A stretch of DNA of 64,000 nucleotides from Nostoc sp. TCL240-02 (lineage in GTDB: Bacteria > Cyanobacteriota > Cyanobacteriia > Cyanobacteriales > Nostocaceae): contig NZ_CP040094.1 in NCBI RefSeq assembly GCF_013343235.1, positions 6,133,001 to 6,197,000 on the forward strand, in the 5' to 3' direction. Each line of letters opens with the position of its first letter. Position 1 is the stretch's first letter. Below, piece after piece: positions 8,643 to 18,997 of this stretch. The position numbers and the translations under genes were made by a program. The notes beneath the pieces were generated by a model. It saw only the letters and a program-made list of their open reading frames with translations, ran no database searches and was not told the DNA's origin.

Positions 8643-9218
8643 TTAGTCTTTCCGAGTCAATCCGGTTTCCGTAGAAACAGCTTGTAGTGGTTTATCCCAA
8701 GATTCGATAGGTATTTGCGACAAATAGGCGAAATCAAAGACAATCCCGATAGTCGGTTTTGTCTGCCACTGCGGTAAACTGAGCAAGCGATCGTAATATC
8801 CGCCGCCATAGCCCAGGCGATATCCTTGATAATCGCAAGCTACACTGGGGACAAGAATCAAATCCACTTCGGCAGCATCTAAGATGGGAGCGTCAGGGTG
8901 CGGTTCAATAATGCCATAAGCGCCACTTTGAATAGAATCTTTAGGTGTCCAAATATGCCAACACAATGATTTATCAACGCAGCGAGGAAATCCCCAACGA
9001 TATTTGGTGTTTGCAAATAGTGGACTGAGGTCAGGTTCTTGGCGAAAGCTAAAATACGCAAGTATTGTTTTTGCTTTGGTGAATAAAGTAGAGTTTTGTA
9101 AATGAGAGCATAAGCGATCGCTTTTTTCTCTCCATTCTCCAACAGACATTGATTGGCGTGTTTTGAGTAGAGTGCGGCGTAGTTTTGCTTTATTTAGTTG
9201 ATGATTAACTTTGTCCAT
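8643..9218 (-). CDS. 5-formyltetrahydrofolate cyclo-ligase
   Basis: A 191-residue enzyme that converts 5-formyl-THF to 5,10-methenyl-THF using ATP, recycling a folate by-product of one-carbon metabolism. The family hallmark GYRLGYGGGYYDR, part of the ATP/folate site, is present at about residues 131-143. It is preceded by DLILVPSVACD. The N-terminal KAKLRRTLLKTRQSM basic helix and the EPDLSPLF strand are also typical. Length matches the family. It lies 9 bp upstream of the catalase-like gene and 73 bp downstream of fcl, from which it is separated by a hairpin. Confidence 0.93.
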   Translation of the reverse strand: MDKVNHQLNKAKLRRTLLKTRQSMSVGEWREKSDRLCSHLQNSTLFTKAKTILAYFSFRQEPDLSPLFANTKYRWGFPRCVDKSLCWHIWTPKDSIQSGAYGIIEPHPDAPILDAAEVDLILVPSVACDYQGYRLGYGGGYYDRLLSLPQWQTKPTIGIVFDFAYLSQIPIESWDKPLQAVSTETGLTRKD

Positions 9219-9240
9219 AAAAATTTATCGCGTCAAACAA

Positions 9241-9265
9241 ATAAGCTGGGCATCACCCAGCTTAT
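9241..9265 (-). terminator. Hairpin after fcl
   Basis: ATAAGCTGGG and CCCAGCTTAT form a perfect 10-bp stem with a 5-base CATCA loop. It lies between the fcl stop and the cyclo-ligase start, and on the minus strand it is followed by a T-rich stretch, so it can end the gmd-fcl transcript. Confidence 0.6.
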
Positions 9266-9291
9266 AAAAGCCTACATTCACTAATACATTG

Positions 9292-10236
9292 TTATGCAGC
9301 GTGTTGACGATACCACTCAATGGTATTCTTTAATCCTTCCTCAAAGCCCACCTGAGCAGTGAAGTTAAAGGCTTGTTTTGCCCGTTCAGTATCCAAACAA
9401 CGGCGGGGTTGACCATTAGGCTTGTCAGTTTGCCAAACAATCTCACCCTTAAACTCCATCAATTTACAAATTAGAGTTATTAAATCAAGGATAGAGATTT
9501 CGTAACCCGTTCCTAAGTTAACTGGTTCCGATTCGTTATAGAATTGAGTTCCCATAACAATCCCTCGTGCTGCATCTTCTGAATACAGAAACTCGCGGGT
9601 GGGACTGCCATCACCCCAAACTGGGAGTTGGGTTTCTCCCTTAATTTGAGCTTCGTGAACTTTCCGAATTAACGCTGGAATAACGTGGGAACTTCCGGGG
9701 TCAAAGTTATCTTCTGGGCCATATAAATTCACTGGTAGTAGGTAAATTCCATTAAAACCGTACTGCTGGCGGTAAGATTGCAATTGCACTAAAAGGGCTT
9801 TTTTAGCAATTCCGTAGGGAGCGTTAGTTTCTTCTGGGTAGCCATTCCAAAGATCGTCTTCTTTAAATGGCACTGGGGTAAATTTAGGATAGGCGCAGAT
9901 CGTACCAACACAAACAAATTTTTCTACTCCAGCTTGATAGGCAGCGTGAATTAGGTGCGTACCCATGATCAAGTTATCGTAAAATAACTCTGCGGGTTTT
10001 TCGCGGTTTAGACCGATGCCACCCACATGAGCCGCTAAGTGGACAATTATGTCTTGCTGGTCAACTGCCCGTTGGCTATTTTCCCAGACACGCAGATCGC
10101 AATCGCGCGATCGCACTATTGTAATCTTCTCACGATCGGCCCCTGCTTTACACAGTTGATCTATCACCTGACGACCTAGAAACCCCGACCCACCAGTGAC
10201 GAGAACTCGTTGATTTTTTAGTTCTAAGGCGGTCAT
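9292..10236 (-). CDS. fcl: GDP-L-fucose synthase
   Basis: A 314-residue short-chain dehydrogenase/reductase that makes GDP-L-fucose from GDP-4-keto-6-deoxymannose by epimerisation and NADPH-dependent reduction. The N-terminal Rossmann signature is [14 protein letters not shown]. The family stretch [19 protein letters not shown] follows, then the catalytic pair in [11 protein letters not shown] (Y and K), and [20 protein letters not shown]. Length is normal. The ATG is preceded by AGAGGA at good spacing. It sits 24 bp downstream of gmd, which makes its substrate, so the two form an operon for fucose supply to extracellular polysaccharide. Confidence 0.95.
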   Translation of the reverse strand: MTALELKNQRVLVTGGSGFLGRQVIDQLCKAGADREKITIVRSRDCDLRVWENSQRAVDQQDIIVHLAAHVGGIGLNREKPAELFYDNLIMGTHLIHAAYQAGVEKFVCVGTICAYPKFTPVPFKEDDLWNGYPEETNAPYGIAKKALLVQLQSYRQQYGFNGIYLLPVNLYGPEDNFDPGSSHVIPALIRKVHEAQIKGETQLPVWGDGSPTREFLYSEDAARGIVMGTQFYNESEPVNLGTGYEISILDLITLICKLMEFKGEIVWQTDKPNGQPRRCLDTERAKQAFNFTAQVGFEEGLKNTIEWYRQHAA

Positions 10237-10260
10237 ATTTTTATCCTCTGTGCTGCAAAA

Positions 10261-11340
10261 TCAGAAGTGCAAAGCGCCCAGTTCTTGACGAACAGTAGCA
10301 ATATCTAATGGAAATTGCGAACCATTTCCATTGGGTGAAGTGTGACCCAATGCTTGTAAGTCTGCTTCTACCATTAAGGAAACTAATTGTTCAAAGGTTA
10401 CTGATGGTGTCCAGCCCAACTGCTGCCGTGCTTTGGTAGCATCACCAATCAATAAATCTACCTCAGATGGACGCAGGTAACGCTCATCAAACTCTACATA
10501 ATCTTGCCAATTGAGATTTACATAACTAAATGCCAGTTCCAAAAACTCCCGCACCGAGTGGGTTTCACCAGTAGCAATTACGTAGTCATCTGGCTGGTCT
10601 TTCTGCAACATCAACCACATTGCTTTTACGTAATCCTTCGCGTAGCCCCAATCTCGCTTAGAGTCTAGATTACCCATGTAAATCTTTTTTTGCTTCCCAG
10701 CAACTATCCCAGCAACTGCTCTTGTAATTTTGCGAGTTACAAAAGTTTCACCCCGTCTTGGTGACTCGTGGTTAAAAAGTATGCCGTTACAAGCAAACAA
10801 ATCATAAGACTCACGATAATTTACAGTTTGCCAGTGGGCGTAAACTTTCGCACAGGCATAGGGACTGCGGGGATAAAAGGGCGTTGTCTCACTTTGGGGT
10901 ATTGCTTGTACTAAACCATACATTTCTGAAGAACCAGCCTGGTAAAATCGCACCTGAATTCCAGTCCGGTGTTGGTAGTCTCGAATTGCTTCTAACAGAC
11001 GCAGTGTTCCCATTCCAACAGCATCCACTGTATATTCTGGTGAATCAAAGCTTACTCTGACATGGGATTGAGCGCCGAGGTTGTAAATTTCTACTGGTTT
11101 GACTTCTTCTAAAATGCGTCGCAACGTCGTCCCATCTGTCAAGTCACCATAGTGAAGAAACAACCGCACTCCATCTTTGTGGGGGTCTTCGTAAATGTGA
11201 TCGATGCGGTCTGTATTGAAAGTAGAAGTCCGGCGAATGATGCCATGAACCTCATAACCTTGTTCCAGCAAAAACTCACTTAGATATGAACCATCTTGAC
11301 CAGTGATACCAGTAATTAACGCTCGCTTCTGTTGCGTCAT
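10261..11340 (-). CDS. gmd: GDP-mannose 4,6-dehydratase
   Basis: An enzyme of about 359 residues that dehydrates GDP-D-mannose to GDP-4-keto-6-deoxy-D-mannose, the first step to GDP-fucose and related deoxyhexoses. Motifs seen: [20 protein letters not shown] (nucleotide binding), [14 protein letters not shown], the catalytic [15 protein letters not shown] (Y...K), and [21 protein letters not shown] chose the ATG at 11340; a TTG two codons earlier is also open. AAGGG lies 10 bases upstream of the ATG. It leads the gmd-fcl operon and shares the locus with glycosyltransferases. Confidence 0.95.
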   Translation of the reverse strand: MTQQKRALITGITGQDGSYLSEFLLEQGYEVHGIIRRTSTFNTDRIDHIYEDPHKDGVRLFLHYGDLTDGTTLRRILEEVKPVEIYNLGAQSHVRVSFDSPEYTVDAVGMGTLRLLEAIRDYQHRTGIQVRFYQAGSSEMYGLVQAIPQSETTPFYPRSPYACAKVYAHWQTVNYRESYDLFACNGILFNHESPRRGETFVTRKITRAVAGIVAGKQKKIYMGNLDSKRDWGYAKDYVKAMWLMLQKDQPDDYVIATGETHSVREFLELAFSYVNLNWQDYVEFDERYLRPSEVDLLIGDATKARQQLGWTPSVTFEQLVSLMVEADLQALGHTSPNGNGSQFPLDIATVRQELGALHF

Positions 11341-11854
11341 GCTCAATTATCCCTTAGTGTCTTTGATTAAAAAGTTACAGGCAATTGGATACAACCTAGC
11401 AGCTAATTGCTAAATTGCCTAATGGGAAACCTACGAGTTCTTGTTGTTATGAGGCTTTTTCCCGTAAATAAATATACTTAATCAATACCTTTGCCAAATC
11501 GAAAAATACCTTGATTTGTCGGTTGGGTTGAGGCACGCAACCCGACGTGTTTGTTGAGTTTCCCTTCCCTGCGGGACGCTGTTCGCGTTCGTTCAACCCA
11601 ACAAATCAAAAAAAAGGCAAATGTATTGCTTAATAAAAAGCAATTTAGCAAGTAAGCTCAACCTTAGAGAGGCCAAGACTGTTTAAGTATGTATATTTTT
11701 CTTTTACTAGATATATCAAGATTCTTTTGGTATACGTTGTTTTTTGTCAAAATTTCATATATGTCTGCTTTTGTGAAGACTGAATAAAATAGATATTTGA
11801 AGTTAGACTTTTAGGGGCATTAACTGCCCCAGAGAATCGCCCCTAAGTATTTAC
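11341..11854. other. 514-bp gap with a dispersed inverted-repeat element
   Basis: No gene is seen. TTGATTTGT...TTGGGTTG at 11511-11530 is mirrored by CAACCCAACAAATCAA at 11594-11609, enclosing GC-rich dispersed-repeat sequence (CCCTTCCCTGCGGGACGCTG). The GGTTGGGTTG core belongs to a repeat type seen again at 27930-28014 and 28999-29035. The rest is AT-rich and should include the gmd promoter. Confidence 0.55.
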
Positions 11855-12613
11855 TCAGTATGCCCCGTTATTTTTGGGCAGAATAACTACATCGACAGTT
11901 TTCAAGATGATCCATAAATCAAGCCAGAAATTCCTAAATTTGACATAATGCAGGTCTATTTGGACTCGCCGAGGGTAGGGAATGTCATTACGCCCGGATA
12001 CTTGCCATAAACCAGTAATTCCTGGACGGATTGTTAAAATCTCATCAATGTGACAACCATATTTTGGTAATTCTTCTGCTACTAAGGGTCGGGGGCCGAC
12101 TACACTCATATCCCCTTTTAAAACGTTCCAGAACTGGGGAAATTCATCTAAGCTAGTAATTCGCAAAAATTGACCAATTTTGGTAATCCGGGGGTCTTGT
12201 TTCAGCTTAAAACTGCTTTCAAATTCTTCTCGCAATTCGGGCGATGTTTCCATCATTTGCATGAGGATTTCGTCTGCATTGCTTACCATTGTTCGGAATT
12301 TAATACAATTAAACGCTTTGTAATTTTTCCCTACCCGTTCCTGGACATAAAAAATTGGGCCTTCTGAGCTAAAGGCAATTAGCAAGGCCAAAATTAAGTA
12401 GACGGGGAAGAACAAAATTAACACCGACAGCGAAAACACTATATCGAACAGTCGTTTGGCAAACTCTCCGTTTAAACCCTGAAAAGATAAACCTTTGGGT
12501 TTAACTTTTGGCGTCTTTGTTTTTTGACCGCGTTTTAAGAAAGTACGCGTAGACGCTCTAGTGTCTTGCCGTACGCCTCGCTTGCCGGAGAGGAGTGAGC
12601 TCTGGGCAGTCAT
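11855..12613 (-). CDS. Sugar transferase starting polysaccharide synthesis
   Basis: A Bac_transf-family initiating sugar transferase of about 252 residues, like the gene at 5522-6175 but with a longer N-terminus. A single hydrophobic segment follows EFAKRLFDIV. Family motifs: IKFRTMV, QDPRITKIGQFLRITSLDEF, PQFWNVLKGDMSVVGPRPL, RPGITGLWQVSGRN, ending NNGAY. I place the start at ATG 12613 because AAGGAG lies just upstream; a GTG nine codons earlier is also open. The first 20 or so codons are made of a GC-rich dispersed repeat (12540-12600), so the N-terminus was probably extended by repeat insertion. It lies 72 bp after a GT4 gene on the same strand. Confidence 0.88.
   Translation of the reverse strand: MTAQSSLLSGKRGVRQDTRASTRTFLKRGQKTKTPKVKPKGLSFQGLNGEFAKRLFDIVFSLSVLILFFPVYLILALLIAFSSEGPIFYVQERVGKNYKAFNCIKFRTMVSNADEILMQMMETSPELREEFESSFKLKQDPRITKIGQFLRITSLDEFPQFWNVLKGDMSVVGPRPLVAEELPKYGCHIDEILTIRPGITGLWQVSGRNDIPYPRRVQIDLHYVKFRNFWLDLWIILKTVDVVILPKNNGAY
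12540..12602. repeat. GC-rich dispersed repeat at the N-terminus of the sugar transferase
   Basis: The segment containing TACGCGTAGACGCTC and GCCTCGCTTGCCGGAGAGG is typical of small dispersed repeats of Nostoc-type genomes. It is read in frame as part of the transferase N-terminus, ahead of the conserved domain. Confidence 0.5.
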
Positions 12614-12711
12614 CATACTCCTTAATAATCCACACCACACATAGTCCCAATATTAAAGCCAAAATGATGTGCTTCTGGGGAAAATTGCCAAAAGCCTAAA
12701 AAAATAAGACA

Positions 12712-13866
12712 TTAATCTAGACCATCATTCCGAAAACGGTCTTTTTCGTTGCACTTGTTTACAAAATTTAGATAACGATCTGCAAAGATTTGCGGTGAAA
12801 ACTGCGCGGCGTGCGATCGCATATACTCGGAACTGAACAAACCCTCATATACTTCAAACTTTTCTACTGCCTCCACTAAAGCCGCCTCGGTTTGCGTCTG
12901 GAAAAATATACCTGTCCCTGTATCCACACAAGAGCGGATATCTCGCACTGTTTCGACTGCCCCCCCTGCACCGTAGGCAATTACTGGCGTGCCGCAGGCT
13001 TGTGCTTCCACTAGGGCAATCCCAAAATCTTCACAAGCTGCATACACAAATGCCTTAGCCCTAGACATATATTTTTTTACCACATTATCGGGTTGCCATC
13101 CGAGTATTTGGATATTAGAGTTTGCCATTTCGCGAATCTTGTTCATTTCATCTCCTGTACCAATGACTACTAATGGTCGTTTTAGTTGATTAAAAGCCTT
13201 GACAATCAACGATATTTGCTTGTAACTCACTAACCGAGAAACTGTCAGGTAAAAGTCCTCTTTCTCAGACAGAAACGGAAATTCTGCAATATTCACTGGT
13301 GGGTAAATGACTATTGCTTCTCGTCGATAGCAACGCCAAATCCGCCGAGCTGTATGTTGCGAGTTAGCAATGAAGTAATCAACGCGATTGGCACTCAATA
13401 CATCCCACTGGCGCAAACGATGTAATAAATATCGCGTCACCCACCCAGGTAAGCCACTACCCAGTTTGCTGTAGCGCAGATAATCAAAAGTCAAGTCCCA
13501 GGCGTAGCGCATAGGGCTGTGACAGTAGCAAATATGTATCTGTTCGGGAGTGGTCAGGATTCCTTTGGCAACAGCGTGAGATGAAGACAGAATTACGTCA
13601 TAATGCCGCAAATCAAGTTGTTCGATTGCCAAGGGCCACAAAGGCAAGTATTTTTGTATACCGTTGCGGGCATCAGGAAAGTTCTGGAGAAACGTCTTGC
13701 CAATCTGACGGTTATATAAATAACTGTCTCTATTGCTGGATTCAAAATCGATCAGAGCATACAAATCAGCATCAATGTGATTCAAAATTTCTCGGACAAC
13801 GAGTTCTGAACCACCGGTGGCTTTGGGTGTCAGCCACTCATGAACCAGAGCATATTTCAAGGGCAC
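12712..13866 (-). CDS. Glycosyltransferase family 4 enzyme
   Basis: A 384-residue retaining glycosyltransferase (GT-B fold, GT4). The N-terminal half has ALVHEWLTPKATGGSELVV, the usual acceptor-domain opening with a GG loop, and HICYCHSPMRYAWD. The C-terminal donor half has FYLTVSRLVSYKQ and the E-x7-E element EDFGIALVEAQACGTPVIAY. It probably adds a mannose-like residue to a polysaccharide repeat, judging from the 'CHSPMRYAWD' subgroup and the nearby GDP-mannose pathway genes; that specificity is inferred. The start is GTG at 13866. It precedes the sugar transferase gene on the same strand, 98 bp upstream of the chosen start. Confidence 0.9.
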   Translation of the reverse strand: MPLKYALVHEWLTPKATGGSELVVREILNHIDADLYALIDFESSNRDSYLYNRQIGKTFLQNFPDARNGIQKYLPLWPLAIEQLDLRHYDVILSSSHAVAKGILTTPEQIHICYCHSPMRYAWDLTFDYLRYSKLGSGLPGWVTRYLLHRLRQWDVLSANRVDYFIANSQHTARRIWRCYRREAIVIYPPVNIAEFPFLSEKEDFYLTVSRLVSYKQISLIVKAFNQLKRPLVVIGTGDEMNKIREMANSNIQILGWQPDNVVKKYMSRAKAFVYAACEDFGIALVEAQACGTPVIAYGAGGAVETVRDIRSCVDTGTGIFFQTQTEAALVEAVEKFEVYEGLFSSEYMRSHAAQFSPQIFADRYLNFVNKCNEKDRFRNDGLD

Positions 13867-14123
13867 AGCTAACTTGAATAAATGGAAGATACAAAGACCA
13901 ACTTGATGACGTTAACTGAAAAGTTTCCCCTTCTGATTAATTAACGGGAAGCGCACCAGATTAGCACATAGGACGCAATCTTTCCTTCAGATGTTCCAGA
14001 TGGATGCTGCAACCTGATAACCTCAGATTGGAGTATTAAGGATTGGGAATGGTTATTTCTCCTTGTCTCCCCAGTCCCCAATCCCTAGTCTTTGACGACA
14101 ACTGATATGGAAAAGGTGAATTT

Positions 14124-15062
14124 ATGCGAATTCTAATTATGGGTGGTACTCGGTTCATTGGTGTCTATTTGACTCAATTACTAATGGAGCAAGGACATGA
14201 GGTGGTGCTGTTCAATCGGGGAAATCGGACAGTACCTTCTTTACAGAGAGTAGGACAAATTATAGGCGATCGCACTGACGCTACCCAATTAAAGGCAAAG
14301 TTATCACAAGAAAGCTTTGATGTCATTTTTGACAATAACGGACGAGAACTTACTGATACTCAACCACTTGCAGAGATTTTTCAAGGGCGAGTGCAACATT
14401 TTATATATATGAGTTCTGCGGGAGTGTATCTCAAATCCGATCAACTCCCCCACATAGAAGGCGATGCGGTAGATCCCAAAAGTCGCCATAAGGGTAAGCA
14501 TGAAACAGAAGCTTATCTGACTGAATTGGGATTACCTTTTACTTCCATTCGTCCTACTTATATTTACGGACCTCGTAATTATAATGAGTTGGAAGGCTGG
14601 TTTTTTGATAGGATTGTGCGCGATCGCCCCATTCCTATCCCTGGAAATGGGTTGCACATTACGCAGCTAGGGCATGTAAAAGACTTGGCAAAAGCTTTGA
14701 CTCAGGTTTTGGGTAATCAACAGGCCATAGGACAGATTTATAATATATCTGGCGATCGCTTTGTCACTTTTGATGGTTTAGCCCGTGCTAGTGCTGTGGC
14801 GGCTGGCAAATCACCCGATGCTGTAAAAATCGTCCATTACGACCCGAAAAAGTTTGATTTCGGCAAGCGCAAAGCTTTTCCGATGCGGGTGCAGCATTTC
14901 TTTGCTTCGGTGAATAAAGCGCAAACAGAATTAAACTGGCATCCTGAATATGATTTGATTTCTGGGTTACAAGACTCTTTGGAAAATGATTATTTGGCTA
15001 ATGCAAAAGATAAAGCCGAAGTGGACTTTTCTTTAGATGACGAGATTTTACAAGCTATTTAG
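14124..15062 (+). CDS. NAD-dependent epimerase/CSP41-like protein
   Basis: A 312-residue extended short-chain dehydrogenase. The N-terminus RILIMGGTRFIGVYL carries the GGxxFxG nucleotide-binding motif. The protein resembles chloroplast stem-loop-binding protein CSP41 and its cyanobacterial homologues: VVLFNRGNR, MSSAGVYLKSDQLPHIEGD, SIRPTYIYGPRNYNELEGWF and AFPMRVQHFF are shared features. In that group the classical YxxxK catalytic pair is altered; here HKGKHETEAYL takes its place, consistent with an RNA-binding or non-enzymatic role. That role is inferred from the family. AAAGGTG precedes the ATG. Hairpins at 15070-15098 and 15140-15170 follow. Confidence 0.8.
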   Translation: MRILIMGGTRFIGVYLTQLLMEQGHEVVLFNRGNRTVPSLQRVGQIIGDRTDATQLKAKLSQESFDVIFDNNGRELTDTQPLAEIFQGRVQHFIYMSSAGVYLKSDQLPHIEGDAVDPKSRHKGKHETEAYLTELGLPFTSIRPTYIYGPRNYNELEGWFFDRIVRDRPIPIPGNGLHITQLGHVKDLAKALTQVLGNQQAIGQIYNISGDRFVTFDGLARASAVAAGKSPDAVKIVHYDPKKFDFGKRKAFPMRVQHFFASVNKAQTELNWHPEYDLISGLQDSLENDYLANAKDKAEVDFSLDDEILQAI

Positions 15063-15139
15063 AAACAAAATTCCCGCTTTTTTATCGAAGTCGGGAATCT
15101 CAAACTTAGCCAAAAGAAAGAATTTTTCTTTTACCTGGG

Positions 15140-15170
15140 GAAGACGCAATTCATCGCGTCTTCAGTTTTT
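15140..15170 (+). terminator. Rho-independent terminator after the CSP41-like gene
   Basis: GAAGACGC at 15140-15147 and GCGTCTTC at 15156-15163 form an 8-bp stem around an 8-base loop, followed by AGTTTTT. This is a good intrinsic terminator for the gene upstream. Confidence 0.75.
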
Positions 15171-15517
15171 ACTTGAATTTTAACCCACCTTCCGCACCCC
15201 CAAGTGTCACAGAGGGAAATTACTGAGATCAAAAAGCGAAGCAGGAATTAAAACAGACATGTTTAGTCGAAAAAGAGATTTGAGCAGCCATGAATCAGCA
15301 AAAATGGCATCAAAGCCTATTGTCAATAACGAGCAATAATAACTGGTGGTAGATAGATTTAAATGAGATAAATAAATGAAGATATTAAATGCTTTAATCA
15401 TAAATTAGATGAATAAATAACAGTAGCGAAACTAGATTATCGACATAGCAAGTTAGAGCTATAAATCAAAGATATTAGCTCATTGTTTTGTCTATATTAA
15501 ATTAATAAAAAGAAAAT
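15171..15517. other. Gap before decayed transposase
   Basis: AT-rich sequence with no supported gene. It probably contains the downstream end of the decayed insertion sequence at 15518-16819. I could not identify terminal inverted repeats by eye. Confidence 0.4.
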
Positions 15518-16819
15518 TTAGCTGACTGATTGATAGTAATGGAGACAATCATCTGGTAAAAGGTTTAAAATGAAATCCCTGTCTTGAGTCCAATTAGAGA
15601 CGTGTTTTTCATTGTTAAATCCAACTAAATGAATAGACTGGAAGCATTGAAATATCCAACGTAAAGTGGGGCGGTCAGTTGCTTTACCCAATTGATTTTT
15701 AATAGTTGATTTAGATTCTTTGAGCGCGGCTCTTATTTGGCGTTGAGCCAATGTATAAACTAGGAGACATAAACCCATAATCATTCCTAGAGACTCTATT
15801 CTCTCGCTTGCTTTCAGGAAAATACTATCTGCAAAAAATAATGGGTCTTTAAGAAAAGCAAACCCTTTTTCACAAGACTGCTGAGATTTATATTCACTCA
15901 GCATTAAATCGTCACTGAGTTCACTGGACTCTAAAACATTTGTGGCAATAATGAAACGCCCTGCACTCAAAATGTCTGTGTCAATTTTACTTTCATTCTT
16001 CGATACTGTGGCAGAAATTTGGTAAGATACTTCTGATTGGTTATCTTTTTTTTAGGCTTAATTTCAGATACTTTAGTATCCGTAATTTGGTGATATTTAA
16101 GTTTTTTTGATAATTTTGATAATGCTTTGATAGCATCAGCTTCACAAGCAAATTTATCTTGTGATAACTTTTTCAATTCCAGAAGTGCTTTTGATTCTGC
16201 CTTCAGTAGGTCTATGGTCACGTGAATAACCGTAGGTTATGGTAATTTCTTTATTGCTTTTTACTGCTAATTCTTCTAACTCTGCGGTATTTTCTGCTTG
16301 TTGATTCTCAAATATTACTTCTGGTAAACTGCTATTGTATTGCCCATGCACGTGTATTGATGATGAATCTAGGTGTGATGATGACAGAGACACACCAAAT
16401 TTTTGGGCGGCTTTTAAGGCAATGCTTAGAAATATTGTATCCAGTCCTTTAAGAAATAGTTTATCCATGACTCTGCCCAGTTTATCGTCGTTGAGATATT
16501 CTGGTTTAACTCCTGCTCCTATTAAATGCTCACAGGCTATTGTTTCAAAATATTTGGGAAACATATATAAAGGTTGGGATGCAAATCCTAACCCGTTCAA
16601 TATCATTGCTTTAACAACATGACCAGGACTGACTTTTTATCCTTCCTCTTCACCTATTAATTCATTAATTATTTTTACCAACCCAATCGCATCTACTATT
16701 CCTGCCACTATGCCTAAATGGTCTATATTCTGAATTTCAATGTCTTTGCCATTCAACATCACAACAGTCTTCTCCAAATCTTCTGTTGTAATTTTCTCCT
16801 CTTTGATTTTTGTTATCAA
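15518..16819 (-). pseudogene. Decayed IS1634-family (DUF4277) transposase
   Basis: Minus-strand fragments together spell a transposase of the IS1634 group: NIDHLGIVAGIVDAIGLVKI, VVKAMILNGLGF, GVKPEYLNDDKLGRVMDKLF, SSSHLDSSSIHVHGQY, ITYGYSRDHRPT, then KLSQDKFACEADAIKALSKL and SAGRFIIATNVLESSELSDD. At least three lesions are visible: an in-frame TAA at 16637-16639; an internal deletion near 16215, where GYSRDHRP is fused to a segment that normally lies about 150 residues later, in another frame; and a further frameshift near 15970. The gene cannot make active transposase. It belongs to the DDE superfamily by family knowledge. Confidence 0.88.
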
Positions 16820-17047
16820 TTAATTTTTTAAACTCTTTCTTTTTCCCTTTGTTCTGTTTTCATCACAACACTTTTCTTTCTCTGCATCTCCTTAGCTCTT
16901 AATACAACTAATTTTCATTAATTCTCTTGACTCTTGCATCTAATTTAGTTCTTATGTACTACTTAATCGGTTTTTTGTTGATGTATGACAGTTAGGGTGA
17001 GGAAGGTAGGTTTGAATACTGGACTTTAGACCTACGATAGTTTAGGG

Positions 17048-17834
17048 AAGGCCAAAGATGCAGTATTGACAAGTCCAAGTATCCGATCATTTGTCAGCTT
17101 GTCTCAAAGCCCAGTATTTCGACGGCAATGGTTGAGCATTTATGCAGCACTGCATGATAGTCGTCCACCCAGAAGGAAACTGATGAAACTGATGGTGAAG
17201 CAGGTAGCGACAGAAGAGCAGCCATTTCTAGCAGGAGATCATAGCTTTTGGTCACGACCAGAAATGCGCTGGAGTGGGTTTCATTTTCTTCAATCCCCAA
17301 ACCGGGCAATGGAAATCATTCGCGTCAAGGTGATCCAACCAGTTGGACGCAATCGTAAGTTCCAACCCTTATGGCTCGCTTGGTTGGGTCAGACAATGCC
17401 TCTATTAGAGGATCTCTGGCAAAAATACCTACGCCGCTTTGCTCGCTTTGCATTGGTATCGATTTGCCAAACAGAGGCTATATTGGACACAGCCTCAATT
17501 GAGTTCTACTCGGGCGGCAGAGCGATGGAGTGACCTGATGCCCCTGCTAACTTGGCAACTCTGGTTCGCAAGAGTTGCCTGTATTGATTCCCTCTTGCCC
17601 TGGCAATCGACTCAGGATAAACTGTCTCCAGGACGTGTAGCACAAGCTTTTCCTCTAATTTTAGCCAGTATTGGCACTCCTGCTCAACCCCCGAAAACTC
17701 GCGGTAAATCACCTGGGCGTGCCCAAGGGCATCAGCCTCCTCAACGTCCTCGTTATTCCACTGTCAAAAAACACGCATCTAAAAAACCTAAAACCGAAGA
17801 ATCACTTAAGAATGCTGATCTAACTGCTGCTTAG
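17048..17834 (+). pseudogene. Decayed transposase of a second family (NF041680-like)
   Basis: Two overlapping frames encode pieces of one transposase. The first has LTSPSIRSFVSLSQSPVFRR, then KLMKLMVKQVATEEQPFLAGDHSFWSRP in segments, and after a large internal deletion (near 17250-17330) QPLWLAWLGQTMPLLEDLWQ and KYLRRFA. A frameshift near 17440-17460 moves the reading into HWYRFAKQRLYWTQPQLS, ERWSDLMPLLTWQLW and GRVAQAFPLILASIGTPA, ending in a basic tail. The order matches the cyanobacterial transposase family from memory. Its N-terminus is missing. It abuts the IS1634-type relic in head-to-head orientation. Confidence 0.8.
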
Positions 17835-18031
17835 TTTCTGCTTCTTTTTTAACGATTCCACTTAACTCAGCCTCTAAAAGAAGTTAGGTCACTTTCTCTT
17901 GCCTTCTATATCATTGCTGCTAAATGCCAATTAGTCCAAACTCAAGTGAATAAAGTTTTTCCTGTTGCCTATTGGTGAGGGAGACATTTTTTAACGCATT
18001 GTTTCAATGCCATTGAAATTAGGTTTTGTAA

Positions 18032-18937
18032 ATGGTGTTATTGATTGATAAAATGAACAAGTTGCAATATACACTCCACAATGTTCTAGAAGCCCGTGCC
18101 CGTTTGGGTGAAGGCCCCATCTGGGATTCTACTGGGAAACTACTATACTGGGTTGATATCTACAACCATCGAGTGCATCAGTTCAATCCTACTACGGGGG
18201 AAAACGGCTTTTTTGATGTGGGAGACGTGGTAGGTGCGATCGCAACAGCAGATGCAGATAGATTGATTATGTTGCTGCGTCATCACTTGGCATTCCTCAA
18301 CACTCAGACAGGTGTAGTTATCCCCATTTTGGAAATTGAAGCAAATCTTCCAGATAACCGTCTCAATGATGGTAAATGTGACCCTCAAGGACGTTTCTGG
18401 TTTGGTTCAATGTGTTCTATAGAAAAACCTCAAGCTAGCCTCTATCGCTATGATACTGATGGTTCATTGCATTTAATGGAAACGGGATTAACTATTTCTA
18501 ATGGTTTGGGGTGGAGTCCCGATCAAAAGACATTTTACTTAACAGATTCTCCTCAACAAAAAATATATGCTTACGACTTTAATTCAGTAACTGGAAGTAT
18601 TACTAATCGTCGGATTTTTGTTGATTTAACTCATGAATCTTTCTATCCAGATGGGTTGACAATAGACAGTGAAGGACATATCTGGTCAGCTATGTGGGAT
18701 GGATGGTGTGTGATTCGTTTCAATCCCAAGGGTGAAGAGATATTGAGGATAAAGCTACCTGTGCAATTGCCAACTAGCTGTACTTTTGGCGGAGATAATT
18801 TGCAAACACTCTACATTACCACTGCTTCAGTTGGATTAAGCCAAGCAGAGATCGAAAAAAGTTTCTACTCTGGTGATTTGTTTGCCCTCCAAACTGATGT
18901 TACTGGATTACCTACTTATGCTTTTGAGGAATTCTAG
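18032..18937 (+). CDS. SMP-30/gluconolactonase-like (regucalcin) family protein
   Basis: A 301-residue six-bladed beta-propeller lactonase of the SMP-30/LRE family, which hydrolyses sugar lactones using one divalent metal. Metal and active-site signatures are in place: RLGEGPIWDS (Glu ligand), LNDGKCDPQGRFWFGSM (Asn-Asp), ISNGLGWSPD (Asn) and YPDGLTIDSEGHIWSAMWDG (Asp). The likely substrate is gluconolactone or a related aldonolactone, inferred from the family only. The open frame begins at ATG 18032; an ATG at 18053 is a possible shorter start. It stands alone between transposase relics and a convergent helicase gene. Confidence 0.9.
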   Translation: MVLLIDKMNKLQYTLHNVLEARARLGEGPIWDSTGKLLYWVDIYNHRVHQFNPTTGENGFFDVGDVVGAIATADADRLIMLLRHHLAFLNTQTGVVIPILEIEANLPDNRLNDGKCDPQGRFWFGSMCSIEKPQASLYRYDTDGSLHLMETGLTISNGLGWSPDQKTFYLTDSPQQKIYAYDFNSVTGSITNRRIFVDLTHESFYPDGLTIDSEGHIWSAMWDGWCVIRFNPKGEEILRIKLPVQLPTSCTFGGDNLQTLYITTASVGLSQAEIEKSFYSGDLFALQTDVTGLPTYAFEEF

Positions 18938-18997
18938 GAATTTTCAGGTAATCTAACTATATAGTAGGGAATCACAGATGTGTGCCTCTAATATTGT

